From an uncultured Agathobaculum sp. (lineage in GTDB: Bacteria; Bacillota; Clostridia; Oscillospirales; Butyricicoccaceae), in NCBI GenBank assembly GCA_944384725.1, contig CALWUJ010000011.1:1-58444 (forward strand): a DNA stretch of 58,444 nucleotides. The letters run 5' to 3'. This document shows, in pieces, positions 26,621-34,848 of the stretch. Both the position numbers and the translations under genes were made by a program. Numbering within the stretch: the stretch's first letter is position 1; every line of letters starts with the position of its first letter. The notes under the pieces are model-generated. The model searched no databases and had not been told where the DNA came from. It worked only from the letters and a program-made list of their open reading frames with translations.

Positions 26621-28054
26621 TCAGTTTTCTGCCGGTTTTTCCTTGGGCAGCAGCACGTTCAGGAGAATCGCAACGAACGCCGCCGGAACGATGCCGGAAC
26701 CGCCGAACACCAGCTGTACTGCCTGCGGCAGACCAGCCAGCACGGCGCTGTTCGCGCCGAGGCCGTAGCCCAGACCGAGCGCGACCGAGACGATGGTCAT
26801 GCTGCGCGCGGTCAGCGGCTCGCGGGTGATGAGCTGGATACCGCTCATAACGATGGACGAGAACATGATAACCGCCGCGCCGCCGAGCACGCTCTGCGGC
26901 ATGATGGAAACGATCGCCGCCAGCTTGGGGAACAGGCCGCACAGAATGAGGAACACCGCGCCGCATGCCAGCGCAAAGCGGTTGACGACCTTGGTCATCG
27001 TGACCAGGCCAACGTTCTGGCTGAACGAAGTGTTGGGCAGCACACCGAACACAGCAGCAAAGGAGGAACCGAGACCGTCGCAGATGATACCGCCGGACAG
27101 TTCCTTGTCGGTTGCCTCGCGGCCCATACCGCCTTCCATTACGCCCGAGATATCGCCCACGGTCTCGACCGCAGTAACGATGAACATAATCATAACCGGT
27201 GCAATCGCGCGCACGTCAAACACCGGCTTGACCGGCAGGATCTCCGGCACGGCAAACCAGCTTGCCTCGGCAACCTTGTCCCAGTTGAGCACCCATGCCT
27301 TGGTGTACTCAACGCCATCGGCGGTCACACCGGTGGGCGACAGGAACAGCGGCAGTACCGCGCACAGCACATAGCCGAAGATGATGCCGAGCAGGATGCA
27401 GGAATAGCTCAAAACGCCCTTGGTGAAATGCTTGAAAATCAAAATAACGACCAGCACTGCCAGCGCGATCAGCAGGTTTTCAATCGAGCCGTAATCCTTC
27501 GCGCCCGAACCGCCGCCAAACGAGGCAACGCCCACGCTGATAAGCGACAGGCCGATGGACAGCACGACCGTGCCGGTCACGACCGCGGGGAAAAAGCGGC
27601 GCAGCGGCTTGAGGAAGAAGCCCAACACGCCCTCAAACAGGCCGCCGATGATGGATGCGCCCATGATCGCGCCATAGGCCAGAATACCGCCGCCCATGAC
27701 GTTGGCTACGCTCTGGAACACGCCGATAAAGCCCGAGCTGGTGCCCATGATGATCGGCACCTTGCCGCCGATCGGCCCGATGGCGAACAGCTGCACCAGC
27801 GTGACGATGCCCGCAATCAGCATGGCGTTTTGCAGCAGTGATACCTGAATCGCCGCGAACTGCTCCGCGTCGCTCATCGCGGCGCATGCGCTCGTGATGA
27901 TCAGGATGGGCGTCAAGTTACCCACAAACATTGCCAGCACATGCTGCAAGCCCAGCGGAATCGCCTGCCCCAGCGGCAGCCTGGCATGAAAGTCATACGG
28001 CCCGAAAAACTCTTTTTCCGGCGCCGTACCGTTTTTCTGCTTTTCTTTTTCCAT
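26621..28054 (-). CDS. pbuX: NCS2-family xanthine/uracil permease
   Basis: This 477-residue membrane protein is a nucleobase:cation symporter-2. It has GLQHVLAMFVGNLTPILII near the N-terminus and the substrate-site segment PNTSFSQNVGLVTMTKVVNR, the family's QNxG motif. About 14 hydrophobic segments fit the UraA fold. GGAGG lies 8 bases before the ATG at 28054. The linked xpt and xanthine dehydrogenase genes make xanthine the likely substrate; uric acid is the main alternative. It has its own -10 element (TGTTATAAT on the minus strand, 28105-28097) downstream of the xpt terminator. Confidence 0.88.
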   Translation of the reverse strand: MEKEKQKNGTAPEKEFFGPYDFHARLPLGQAIPLGLQHVLAMFVGNLTPILIITSACAAMSDAEQFAAIQVSLLQNAMLIAGIVTLVQLFAIGPIGGKVPIIMGTSSGFIGVFQSVANVMGGGILAYGAIMGASIIGGLFEGVLGFFLKPLRRFFPAVVTGTVVLSIGLSLISVGVASFGGGSGAKDYGSIENLLIALAVLVVILIFKHFTKGVLSYSCILLGIIFGYVLCAVLPLFLSPTGVTADGVEYTKAWVLNWDKVAEASWFAVPEILPVKPVFDVRAIAPVMIMFIVTAVETVGDISGVMEGGMGREATDKELSGGIICDGLGSSFAAVFGVLPNTSFSQNVGLVTMTKVVNRFALACGAVFLILCGLFPKLAAIVSIMPQSVLGGAAVIMFSSIVMSGIQLITREPLTARSMTIVSVALGLGYGLGANSAVLAGLPQAVQLVFGGSGIVPAAFVAILLNVLLPKEKPAEN

Positions 28055-28251
28055 TTTATCCTCCCTGCTTACCGTTTTGTGAAATGAATCGCTTTTATTA
28101 TAACAAAAACAGACGCATGCTCCCACCTGCTTTTGCTGTTTTTTTGCTACAAACCCGCATTTTCTACAAATAAGCCAACATCCTGCGCATCCGGACGGCT
28201 TCTCTTGTCTTGTTTGACGCAAGCCGCCGCCGTATTGCATCGCTGCAAAAG

Positions 28252-28280
28252 ACAAAACCGGCTGCATCAGCCGGTTTTGT
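28252..28280 (-). terminator. Terminator after xpt
   Basis: A perfect 13-bp stem ACAAAACCGGCTG/CAGCCGGTTTTGT has a 3-base loop; the minus strand then reads CTTTTG. It lies 7 bases after the xpt stop. Confidence 0.7.
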
Positions 28281-28286
28281 AGGTTT

Positions 28287-28868
28287 TCAGTCGTCCCGGA
28301 AGCGCACGGTTTGCGTGGCGGCATCCATGCCGTCCACGATCGCCAGCGACTCGACGCGCAAGCCCTTCTCGCGCAGCATCTTGCCGCCGCACTGGAAGCC
28401 TTTTTCGATCACGATGCCGATGCCCGCAACATTGGCGTGCGCCGCTTCGATAATCTGGCACAGACCGAGCGCCGCGCAGCCGTTGGCGAGAAAATCGTCG
28501 ATGATGAGCACATTCTCATCCGGCTTGAGGAAGCGGCTGGCCACAATGACTTCATATTTGCGCTTGTGGGTAAATGATTCGATTGGTGCGGACAGCATGG
28601 TGCCGTCCAGATTGATCGACTGCGACTTTTTGGCGAACACCACCGGCACACCGAAATACTGCGCCGCAATTGCCGCAATGCCGATGCCGGAGGCTTCGAT
28701 GGTCAGGATCTTGTCGATCCTGACATCAGCAAAGCGCCGTTTGAATTCCTTGCCGATCTCGTTGAACAACGTAATGTCCATCTGGTGATTGAGGAAATTG
28801 TCCACTTTCAGCACATTTCCCTCTTTAATAACGCCGTCTTTCCTGATTCGTTCTTTCAACAGTTCCAT
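28287..28868 (-). CDS. xpt: Xanthine phosphoribosyltransferase
   Basis: This 193-residue enzyme makes XMP from xanthine and PRPP (salvage). The start [31 protein letters not shown] is close to Bacillus Xpt. The PRPP-binding loop is [17 protein letters not shown], and [16 protein letters not shown] completes the fold. The ATG at 28868 matches the family start; the ribosome site is weak (GGAAGAG). Upstream is an extended -10 (TGGTATGCT on the minus strand) but no purine riboswitch. With the permease downstream, it gives salvage opposite to the catabolic xdh operon. Confidence 0.92.
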   Translation of the reverse strand: MELLKERIRKDGVIKEGNVLKVDNFLNHQMDITLFNEIGKEFKRRFADVRIDKILTIEASGIGIAAIAAQYFGVPVVFAKKSQSINLDGTMLSAPIESFTHKRKYEVIVASRFLKPDENVLIIDDFLANGCAALGLCQIIEAAHANVAGIGIVIEKGFQCGGKMLREKGLRVESLAIVDGMDAATQTVRFRDD

Positions 28869-29001
28869 GCTCTCGCTCTTCCTTGTCCGTTTCATCCTCA
28901 TTTGTTCTTTTTAAAAGCATACCATTTTTCGCGCGCACTGTATAGCTTTTTTTCGCGGTTTTTTGCACTTGTCTGATTTTTGCCATCCGGCATGCTGCTG
29001 T

Positions 29002-29613
29002 CTACTCCTCTAAGGTATAGCTGTAACCGAACAAAAAGTAATTATAGTCGTCCGCATCCGAAGTAAAGGAAAGGGGAACGGTTTCCCCTGCGGCCAGCGG
29101 CCCGACATAGGCATTATGTACCTCCAGTGGTTCATCCGGAATCGTCGGATCGTCCCCGTACTGACGCGGATTATCCAGCTTGTAAAGCGAAATCTCCAGC
29201 TGGATCGTGCCGAAATCTACACCGGTCTGATTGGTGAAGCTGGCGCGGTGCTCGCCCGCATATCCCTTGTTCCTGCCCGTATCATGGTGATAGGAAAAGG
29301 CGGTTTCGTTTAGGATTCGGTTGAGTTCCTCGCGGATCGCCTCATCAATATCCGGATTATCGCCCGGCTCATACAGCTCTTCCTCCGGCGTCGGCACGTC
29401 TGTGTTGTCCGTCGGTGCAACCGGCTGTGCCTGCATTTCCTCCTCCGGCAATGCCGCTTCCGGCGTTGTTTCTGTTTGGGCGGTTGGCTCTTCGTTGCCG
29501 TCAATCCACTTCACCCAAAGCTGCGAAAACAATCCGTAAAGGGAAAACGCGATCAGAAGAATCCCGATGATTGCCAGAACCAGCAAACTTCCGTTCTTGA
29601 CTCGTTCTTTCAT
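29002..29613 (-). CDS. Membrane-anchored protein of unknown function
   Basis: The 203-residue protein has one N-terminal membrane helix (about 8-30, LLVLAIIGILLIAFSLYGLF). An acidic Pro/Thr/Glu-rich linker (about 38-85) follows, then an outside domain (about 95-200). That domain has a FxxxG strand pattern (ASFTNQTGVDFGTIQLEISLYKLD, then AGETVPLSF) like the FxLyD or DUF-type beta-sandwich that senses ligand or wall. I cannot name a family with confidence. The ATG at 29613 gives a clean helix start, but the ribosome site is poor. No neighbour on the same strand suggests a role. Confidence 0.65.
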   Translation of the reverse strand: MKERVKNGSLLVLAIIGILLIAFSLYGLFSQLWVKWIDGNEEPTAQTETTPEAALPEEEMQAQPVAPTDNTDVPTPEEELYEPGDNPDIDEAIREELNRILNETAFSYHHDTGRNKGYAGEHRASFTNQTGVDFGTIQLEISLYKLDNPRQYGDDPTIPDEPLEVHNAYVGPLAAGETVPLSFTSDADDYNYFLFGYSYTLEE

Positions 29614-29977
29614 AGTATGCCGCTTTCCCCATCGCATACAGCGCGTGAAAGCGTTCCTCCCCACATCATTTCTCATTCCATCCCAATGTTTCACTATCCT
29701 TATATTTAGTATTATATCAAATTGGCACAAAAAAGCCATAGCTAACATGTGTTTGTTTCCTCAGTTTCACCAAAGCATGACGCTTTCCCCCATCGCCTGC
29801 CGGCCGGGAAGGAGGCTGGAGCGACAGTATTTCACGCATGATATGGCAATCGCGCAGCCAAATCGATACAAAAAGGATGGCCGCAGAGGGATAGATCCTA
29901 TCTCCTTGATGAAAATCAAGGTTTTTTATCCGTTCTTGCATGGAAAAAGCATTACGAAAAAAAGATAGAAAAAACGC
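29614..29977. other. Intergenic region without a recognisable gene
   Basis: I see no credible ORF here. The sequence is AT-rich. A half-site AGCTAAC near 29742 resembles the Feo palindromes downstream but has no partner. Confidence 0.5.
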
Positions 29978-30021
29978 TTGACATATTGGTTAGCATATGC
30001 TAACTTATATACAGGTTAGCC
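29978..30021 (+). promoter_or_regulatory. Promoter and palindromic operator of the DUF3793-flavodoxin genes
   Basis: TTGACA (29978-29983) is followed after 17 bases by TAACTT (30001-30006). A perfect 16-bp palindrome GTTAGCATATGCTAAC (29989-30004) covers the spacer and -10. A further half-site GGTTAGCC lies at 30014-30021. The palindrome recurs upstream of feoA and feoB and resembles DtxR-family iron boxes. Confidence 0.65.
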
Positions 30022-30126
30022 AAGGCTTACTGAAAGGCAGACCGACCGGAACATCCACGCGGAACGGGATGAACCGGTATCACATACACAGTTTCCTCTG
30101 CATTTTGCGCATCATCTGAACAGAAA

Positions 30127-30181
30127 CGACTGGTGCAAGGGCGTGGCCGAATGGCTAACCGCAGCCACGCCCGCCGGTCGG
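30127..30181 (+). promoter_or_regulatory. Structured leader ahead of DUF3793
   Basis: An outer helix CGACTGG/CCGGTCG (30127-30133 with 30175-30181 or nearby) encloses a 9-bp helix GGGCGTGGC/GCCACGCCC (30139-30147 with 30164-30172) and a 16-base loop. It lies in the transcribed leader just ahead of the ribosome site. It has no T-run. Confidence 0.45.
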
Positions 30182-30221
30182 ATAAGCGTGGGGCGGAGGA
30201 CACGGGAGGAGGCATTTGCGC

Positions 30222-30785
30222 ATGAATCATCAGCTCGATCGTTTGCTGGCGGCTTATTGTTCGCCAACCCTTGCCGGGATCAAGCCCGCGAGTCTGGTTT
30301 CCTTTGACCGTGTGCAGTATCCCGATCTGCCGCAGCAGTTACATGCCTATCAAACGGCATTTGCCGGGCGCGGCATCCGGTTTGAAATCCTGTGCGCCTG
30401 TCGCGGACGTTTTCTGCTGCTGGTCTATCAGAAGAAGCAGCTGGAACAGCACATGACGGATGTGCGGGTGCAGCGGGTGCTGACGAAGTTTGGTTATCCG
30501 GCTGATGCGCCGCTCAAAGAGCTGCTGGATGGTTTGCGGCGGCGGATCGCGGCTCAGTCCGGGTTTCCACATGAAATCGGGTTGTTTCTGGGCTATCCGA
30601 TCGAGGATGTCATCGGTTTTATCCGCAACGAAGGCCGTGGCTGCAAGCTGTGCGGCTATTGGAAGGTCTACGGTGACGCGGAAGCCGCATCCCGGTTGTT
30701 TGACCGCTTATCGCGGGTATGCCATGCGGTAAAAGCACGCGTGGAACAGGGCGAAACCCTGCTGCAAGTGTTTGCCGCGGCATAA
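30222..30785 (+). CDS. DUF3793 family protein
   Basis: This 187-residue protein belongs to DUF3793, a clostridial family usually next to flavodoxin and feo genes. It has the segment FEILCACRGRFLLLVYQKKQLEQH in the first half, the FPHEIGLFLGYPIEDVIGFI block and the GCKLCGYWKVYGD motif near residue 145, with a Cys pair (C-x2-C). GGGAGGAGG lies about 10 bases before the ATG at 30222. Its biochemical role is unknown. Co-regulation with iron uptake is supported by the palindrome in its promoter. The flavodoxin gene follows by 47 bases. Confidence 0.85.
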   Translation: MNHQLDRLLAAYCSPTLAGIKPASLVSFDRVQYPDLPQQLHAYQTAFAGRGIRFEILCACRGRFLLLVYQKKQLEQHMTDVRVQRVLTKFGYPADAPLKELLDGLRRRIAAQSGFPHEIGLFLGYPIEDVIGFIRNEGRGCKLCGYWKVYGDAEAASRLFDRLSRVCHAVKARVEQGETLLQVFAAA

Positions 30786-30832
30786 AGCGTTTCTATTTTT
30801 ATCATGATCCACTTGAGGAGGTTTTGAACCAT

Positions 30833-31264
30833 ATGAGCAAGGCAGCAGTAATTTTCTGGAGCCAGACCGGCAACACCGAACAGATGGCAAGCGCCATTGC
30901 GGACGGCATCCGTGCGGGCGGTTTGGAATGCGATTTGATGAACGTGGCGGAGACAAATGCCGCCGATGCTGCGAAGTATGATAAGCTGGCGCTGGGCTGC
31001 CCGGCGATGGGCGCGGAAGTGCTGGAAGAGGCGGAATTTGACCCGTTCTTCACCGAACTGGAAGGTAAGCTGGGCGGCCGCAAGGTGGCGCTGTTTGGCT
31101 CGTACGGCTGGGGTGACGGTCAATGGATGCGCGACTGGGTACAGCGCGCAGACGACGCAAACGCCAACATTTACACCGGAGAGGGCCTGATGGCGCATGA
31201 AACGCCGGACGAGGCCGTGCTCGACCAGTGCCGCGAGTTCGGCAAGGGCTTTGCCGCCTATTAA
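30833..31264 (+). CDS. Flavodoxin
   Basis: This 143-residue short-chain flavodoxin has the FMN phosphate loop SQTGNTEQMA near residues 10-19. The second FMN loop is GSYGWGDGQWMRDWVQRADD, with the aromatic stackers Tyr and Trp. It is a one-electron carrier that replaces ferredoxin when iron is scarce, which fits its place in an iron-responsive block. GAGGAGG lies about 11 bases before the ATG at 30833. It is followed by an unusual array of hairpins, the first strong ones of which probably end the transcript. Confidence 0.93.
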   Translation: MSKAAVIFWSQTGNTEQMASAIADGIRAGGLECDLMNVAETNAADAAKYDKLALGCPAMGAEVLEEAEFDPFFTELEGKLGGRKVALFGSYGWGDGQWMRDWVQRADDANANIYTGEGLMAHETPDEAVLDQCREFGKGFAAY

Positions 31265-31272
31265 ATTTGACA

Positions 31273-31614
31273 CTATCCTGCGCGCATCACGCGCCATTCG
31301 ATAGATTTTCTGCAAAAATGGCAGAAAATCATAAAAAGTGTGTGCTCTGCCACACTTTTTATACAAGGCATCAATGTTGTGTGCCGCTTGCGGCGCGCAA
31401 TCATTGATGGTTGGATTTGTCCGCGCCTTGCGCGGCAGATCCCTCTCGTTTGAAGCTGTACGCTTCAAACGAAATCACTCCGGTCATACCCGCTGCGACG
31501 GCGGCGGTTATGATACAAATATCCTTTCTTGTCCCGGGGGAAACCCCAAAGGGGATACCGGTACGGTATCTCGTAACATGAGCCTGCGGCTGTCCGGAAC
31601 AACGGCCGCAGGCT
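31273..31614. other. Array of nine hairpins between flavodoxin and feoA
   Basis: Successive inverted repeats almost touch. They span 31273-31304, 31304-31330 (10-bp stem), 31333-31360 (AAAAAGTGTG/CACACTTTTT), 31369-31409 (nested CATCAATG and a GC-rich inner helix), 31413-31442, 31446-31472 (TCGTTTGAAGC/GCTTCAAACGA), 31483-31514, 31554-31570 (GATACCG/CGGTATC) and 31581-31614 (AGCCTGCGGC/GCCGCAGGCT). There is no good ORF. It could be a structured RNA, a stack of terminators or a miniature mobile element. Confidence 0.6.
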
Positions 31615-31641
31615 TCCTCCTTTCTCGGAGAAACAGATAAA

Positions 31642-31759
31642 TTAGCACGGACTAACTCGAACGCTCTTGGTTAGTTTTGACAAACTTGCAGACTGCCGCT
31701 TGACAATTGAAGTTAGCAATGGTAAACTGCATACGAAATAGAGGTTAGATAAAGCTAAC
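31642..31759 (+). promoter_or_regulatory. feoA promoter with three palindromic sites
   Basis: TTGACA (31700-31705) and TAAACT (31723-31728) are 17 bases apart. GTTAGC-N4-GTAAAC (31712-31727) covers the spacer and -10. TTAGCACGGACTAAC (31642-31656) lies upstream and GTTAGATAAAGCTAAC (31744-31759) downstream. A second TTGACA at 31677 may be part of another promoter. Confidence 0.65.
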
Positions 31760-31808
31760 TTCTGATTGTACGAATATGAACCGTGTCAGAAAGGAGAGGA
31801 TCGTTATT

Positions 31809-32018
31809 ATGCCGTTGACATTGGCAGATACCGGCGTGATGACCACGATCAAAGCCATTCGAGGAAAGGATCAGACCAGACGCTTCCTGCAAAACCTCGG
31901 GTTTGTCGAGGGGGCGTCGGTTTCGGTCGTTTCCTCGCTGGCGGGAAACCTGATCGTTTCGGTTAAGGATACACGCGTTGCGATCTCGCAGCAGATGGCC
32001 TCGCGCATCATGGTATAA
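31809..32018 (+). CDS. feoA: FeoA-family protein, first copy
   Basis: This 69-residue SH3-like protein (MPLTLADTGVMTTIKAIRGKDQTRRFLQNLGFVEGASVSVVSS) belongs to FeoA, the small cytoplasmic partner that helps FeoB import ferrous iron. The ATG at 31809 is chosen because AAAGGAGAGG lies about 10 bases upstream; an upstream ATG at 31776 has no site. A second FeoA follows after 14 bases. Tandem feoA genes are common in Clostridia and the two may have different roles. Confidence 0.9.
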   Translation: MPLTLADTGVMTTIKAIRGKDQTRRFLQNLGFVEGASVSVVSSLAGNLIVSVKDTRVAISQQMASRIMV

Positions 32019-32032
32019 AGGGGGAAAAAGAA

Positions 32033-32254
32033 GTGAGCAATCTCAGGAACACACCCTGCGGCAAAACGGTGACCGTGCGCCGGGTCGAGGGCGAAGGCGC
32101 GACCCGCCGCCGTATTATGGATATGGGTATCACGCGCGGGGCAGAGGTGTTTGTGCGCAAGGTCGCACCGCTGGGCGATCCGATCGAGGTGACCGTGCGC
32201 GGTTACGAGCTTTCGCTGCGCAAAGCGGACGCGGAAAAAATTCTGGTGGAGTAA
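32033..32254 (+). CDS. feoA: FeoA-family protein, second copy
   Basis: The 73-residue protein starts at a GTG with AAAGGGGG upstream. TPCGKTVTVRRVEGEGATRRRIMDMGITRGAEVFVRKVAPLGDPIEVTVRGYELSLRKADAEKI is a canonical FeoA SH3 fold, closer to the family consensus than the first copy. It ends 56 bases before feoB, and another GTTAGC palindrome lies in that gap. Confidence 0.92.
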   Translation: MSNLRNTPCGKTVTVRRVEGEGATRRRIMDMGITRGAEVFVRKVAPLGDPIEVTVRGYELSLRKADAEKILVE

Positions 32255-32274
32255 TCAAATTTTTTTACACAGGA

Positions 32275-32290
32275 GTTAGCAAAAGCTAAT
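32275..32290 (+). promoter_or_regulatory. Palindromic site ahead of feoB
   Basis: GTTAGCAAAAGCTAAT repeats the 16-bp Feo-region palindrome with one mismatch. It sits 21 bases before the feoB start, inside the operon. Confidence 0.5.
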
Positions 32291-32310
32291 CTCAGGAAAG
32301 GGGCAACAAC

Positions 32311-34500
32311 ATGTCGATTCGTTTGGCGCTTGCCGGCAACCCGAACTGCGGCAAGACCACGATGTTCAACGACCTGACCGGCGCGACGCAGTACGTCGGC
32401 AACTGGCCGGGCGTCACTGTGGAGAAAAAAGAGGGCCGTTATAAGGCGAATAAGGAAGTCTTTATCACCGACCTGCCGGGTATTTATTCGCTTTCCCCCT
32501 ATACGCTGGAAGAGGTCATCACCCGCGATTATCTGGTTGGGGAAAAGCCGGATGCAATCCTCAATCTGGTGGATGCGTCCAACATCGAGCGCAATCTGTA
32601 TCTGACCACGCAGCTGCTTGAAATGGGTATTCCGGTGGTCGTGGCGCTCAATATGATGGATATTGTAGAAAAGCGCGGCGACACGATCGACACGGCGAAG
32701 CTGTCCGCAAAGCTGGGCGTGCCCGTGGTTGAAACCACGGCGCTCAAGGGCAAGGGCACAAAGGAGCTGGTCGAAGCGGCAAAGCGCGCTGCGCAGTCGG
32801 GTACCAAACCGGCAGCACCGGCGTTTTCCGATGCCATCGAGCAAGCGCTGGGTCAAATCACGTCGATGATTGCGGACGTGACCGAGCAAGACCAGCGCCG
32901 CTGGTTCGCGGTCAAGCTGTTTGAGCGCGACGAAAAGGTGCTGGCGCGCTTCCACTTCGGCAAGGACACGCTGGAAAAGCTCGAAACCATCATCACCGCG
33001 GTTGAGGACGAGCTGGATGACGACGCAGAGTCCATCATCACCGACGCGCGCTATCAGTACATTACGGAAATCGTCAAACCCTGCGTCAAAAAGCAGAAAA
33101 GTGGCATGACGGTGTCCGACAAGATCGACCGCATTGTGACCAACCGCATTCTGGCGCTGCCGATCTTTGCGCTGGTCATGTTCATCGTGTACTATGTTTC
33201 GGTCACCACAGTCGGTGCAGCGCTGACCGACTGGGCCAACGAAGGCGTGTTCGATGAGGGCTGGGAGCTGTTCGGTGCATGGATTCCGGGCATCCCGACC
33301 CTTCTGGGCGGCGCACTGAGCACGCTGGGCATTGCGGACTGGCTGTACAGCCTGATTATGGACGGCATTGTGGCCGGTGTCGGTGCGGTGCTGGGCTTTG
33401 TGCCGCAGATTCTGGTGCTGTTCCTGTTCCTCGCCATTTTGGAGGATTGCGGCTATATGGCGCGCGTGGCGTTCATCATGGACCGCATTTTCCGCAAGTT
33501 CGGTCTGTCGGGCAAGAGCTTTATCCCGATGCTGATCGGCACGGGCTGCGGCGTGCCGGGCATCATGGCCTCGCGCACCATTGAGCAGGAGCGCGACCGC
33601 CGCATGACCATCATGACCACGACCTTTATTCCGTGCAGCGCGAAGCTGCCGATCATTGCACTGATTGCGGGCGCGATTTTCGACAATGCGGGCTGGGTGG
33701 CGTTCTCCGCCTACTTCATCGGCGTGCTGGCGATCATCCTGTCCGGCATCATGCTCAAGAAGTTCCGGATGTTCGCGGGCGAACCTGCTCCGTTCGTCAT
33801 GGAGCTGCCGAACTACCACACGCCGACCGCGCGTAACGTGCTCCGCTCGATGGGCGAGCGTGGTTGGTCGTTCATCCGTAAGGCAGGCACCGTTATTCTG
33901 CTCAGCACGGTCGTGCTGTGGTTTTTGCAGGCTTACGGCTGGGAAAACGGCGCGTTCGGTGCGGTTTCCGACATCAACAACAGCGTGCTTGCCGCGATCG
34001 GCAACGGAATTGCGCCGCTGTTTGCGCCGCTCGGCTGGGGCAACTGGCAGAATGCAGTCGCGTCGGTCACTGGCCTGATTGCCAAGGAAAATGTGGTTGC
34101 CACCTTTGGCCAGACGCTTGGCTTTGCCGAGGTTGCTGAGGATGGTGTGGAGATTTGGAGCCAGCTGGCAGCTTCTTTCACTCCGGTTAGCGCGTTCTCG
34201 TTCATGTGCTTTAACCTGCTGTGCGCGCCGTGCTTCGCGGCGATGGGCGCGATCAAGCGCGAGATGAACAACGCCAAGTGGACGGCGTTCGCCATCGGCT
34301 ATATGTGCGTGTTCGCTTACTGCGTGGCGCTGATGGTGTACCAGTTCGGTGGGTTGCTCACCGGTGAGGTCACATTTGGCCTCGGTACGGTCGCGGCGAT
34401 TCTGGTGCTTGCCCTGATGATCTATCTGCTGGTGCGCAAGCCGGCGCAGGCGGAGGATACGGCGGATCTGCGCCGTATGAGCGTGCAGGCAAACGGCTGA
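32311..34500 (+). CDS. feoB: Ferrous iron transport protein B
   Basis: This 729-residue inner-membrane iron transporter has an N-terminal G domain: G1 GNPNCGKTT, G2 around WPGVTVEK, G3 DLPG, and G4 as NMMD. A helical GDI-like part (about 165-270) links it to the membrane domain (about 275-710), which has two Gate motifs and the conserved MARVAFIMDR and GTGCGVPGIMASRTIE segments with a metal-site Cys. Length and motifs are full. AAAGG lies about 11 bases before the ATG. It works with FeoA and the Cys-rich protein below. Confidence 0.96.
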   Translation: MSIRLALAGNPNCGKTTMFNDLTGATQYVGNWPGVTVEKKEGRYKANKEVFITDLPGIYSLSPYTLEEVITRDYLVGEKPDAILNLVDASNIERNLYLTTQLLEMGIPVVVALNMMDIVEKRGDTIDTAKLSAKLGVPVVETTALKGKGTKELVEAAKRAAQSGTKPAAPAFSDAIEQALGQITSMIADVTEQDQRRWFAVKLFERDEKVLARFHFGKDTLEKLETIITAVEDELDDDAESIITDARYQYITEIVKPCVKKQKSGMTVSDKIDRIVTNRILALPIFALVMFIVYYVSVTTVGAALTDWANEGVFDEGWELFGAWIPGIPTLLGGALSTLGIADWLYSLIMDGIVAGVGAVLGFVPQILVLFLFLAILEDCGYMARVAFIMDRIFRKFGLSGKSFIPMLIGTGCGVPGIMASRTIEQERDRRMTIMTTTFIPCSAKLPIIALIAGAIFDNAGWVAFSAYFIGVLAIILSGIMLKKFRMFAGEPAPFVMELPNYHTPTARNVLRSMGERGWSFIRKAGTVILLSTVVLWFLQAYGWENGAFGAVSDINNSVLAAIGNGIAPLFAPLGWGNWQNAVASVTGLIAKENVVATFGQTLGFAEVAEDGVEIWSQLAASFTPVSAFSFMCFNLLCAPCFAAMGAIKREMNNAKWTAFAIGYMCVFAYCVALMVYQFGGLLTGEVTFGLGTVAAILVLALMIYLLVRKPAQAEDTADLRRMSVQANG

Positions 34501-34560
34501 TTTAGGGCTTGTCCGCAAACAAATTCTGTTTTACAATGAAAGCAAAAGGAGGCGAAACAG

Positions 34561-34731
34561 ATGTCAACCCTGATAGTAGGTCTGTTGGTGGCGGCGCTGG
34601 TGTTTTTCGCTGCGCGCTCGGTGGTACGTCAGTCCAAGACGGGCGGGTGCAGCGGATGCAGCGGTGGCTGTGCGGGCTGCGGCGGAAGCTGCGGCTGCCA
34701 TGTCGACACGCCTCCCAAAGAGAGCAAATAA
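34561..34731 (+). CDS. FeoB-associated Cys-rich membrane protein
   Basis: The 56-residue protein has one N-terminal membrane helix (about 3-20, LIVGLLVAALVFFAARSVV). A Cys/Gly cluster follows (GGCSGCSGGCAGCGGSCGC), with six Cys in CxxC-like spacing. It matches the small FeoB-associated family that may hand over or sense iron in Gram-positive bacteria. AAAGGAGG lies 8 bases before the ATG. It ends the feo operon and is followed by a terminator. Confidence 0.9.
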   Translation: MSTLIVGLLVAALVFFAARSVVRQSKTGGCSGCSGGCAGCGGSCGCHVDTPPKESK

Positions 34732-34749
34732 AATAACCTTTTCTTCTTT

Positions 34750-34782
34750 GCCGTTCGGCGCGTAAAGCGTCGGACGGCTTTT
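34750..34782 (+). terminator. Terminator of the feo operon
   Basis: GCCGTTCGGCGC (34750-34761) pairs with GCGTCGGACGGC (34767-34778) through two G-U pairs, and is followed by TTTT. Confidence 0.75.
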
Positions 34783-34848
34783 CTATGTGTGCAGATGGTC
34801 ACGGGTGACCGATGTGCGGCATAGACTGGGGAGAAAGGTGGTTTTTCT

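Noticed and set aside
28055-28990. Purine riboswitch ahead of xpt or the permease
   Set aside because: I looked for the three-helix aptamer with its conserved loops on the minus strand in both leaders and did not find it; only a terminator and -10 elements are present.
30139-30172. tRNA gene (segment GTGGCCGAATGGCTAACCGC looks like a D-arm)
   Set aside because: No anticodon arm, T-arm or acceptor pairing follows; the segment is the loop of a simple hairpin.
32203-34518. 771-codon minus-strand ORF opposite feoB
   Set aside because: feoB is complete with all G motifs. The antisense reading is His/Arg/Gln-rich and has no family or start signal.
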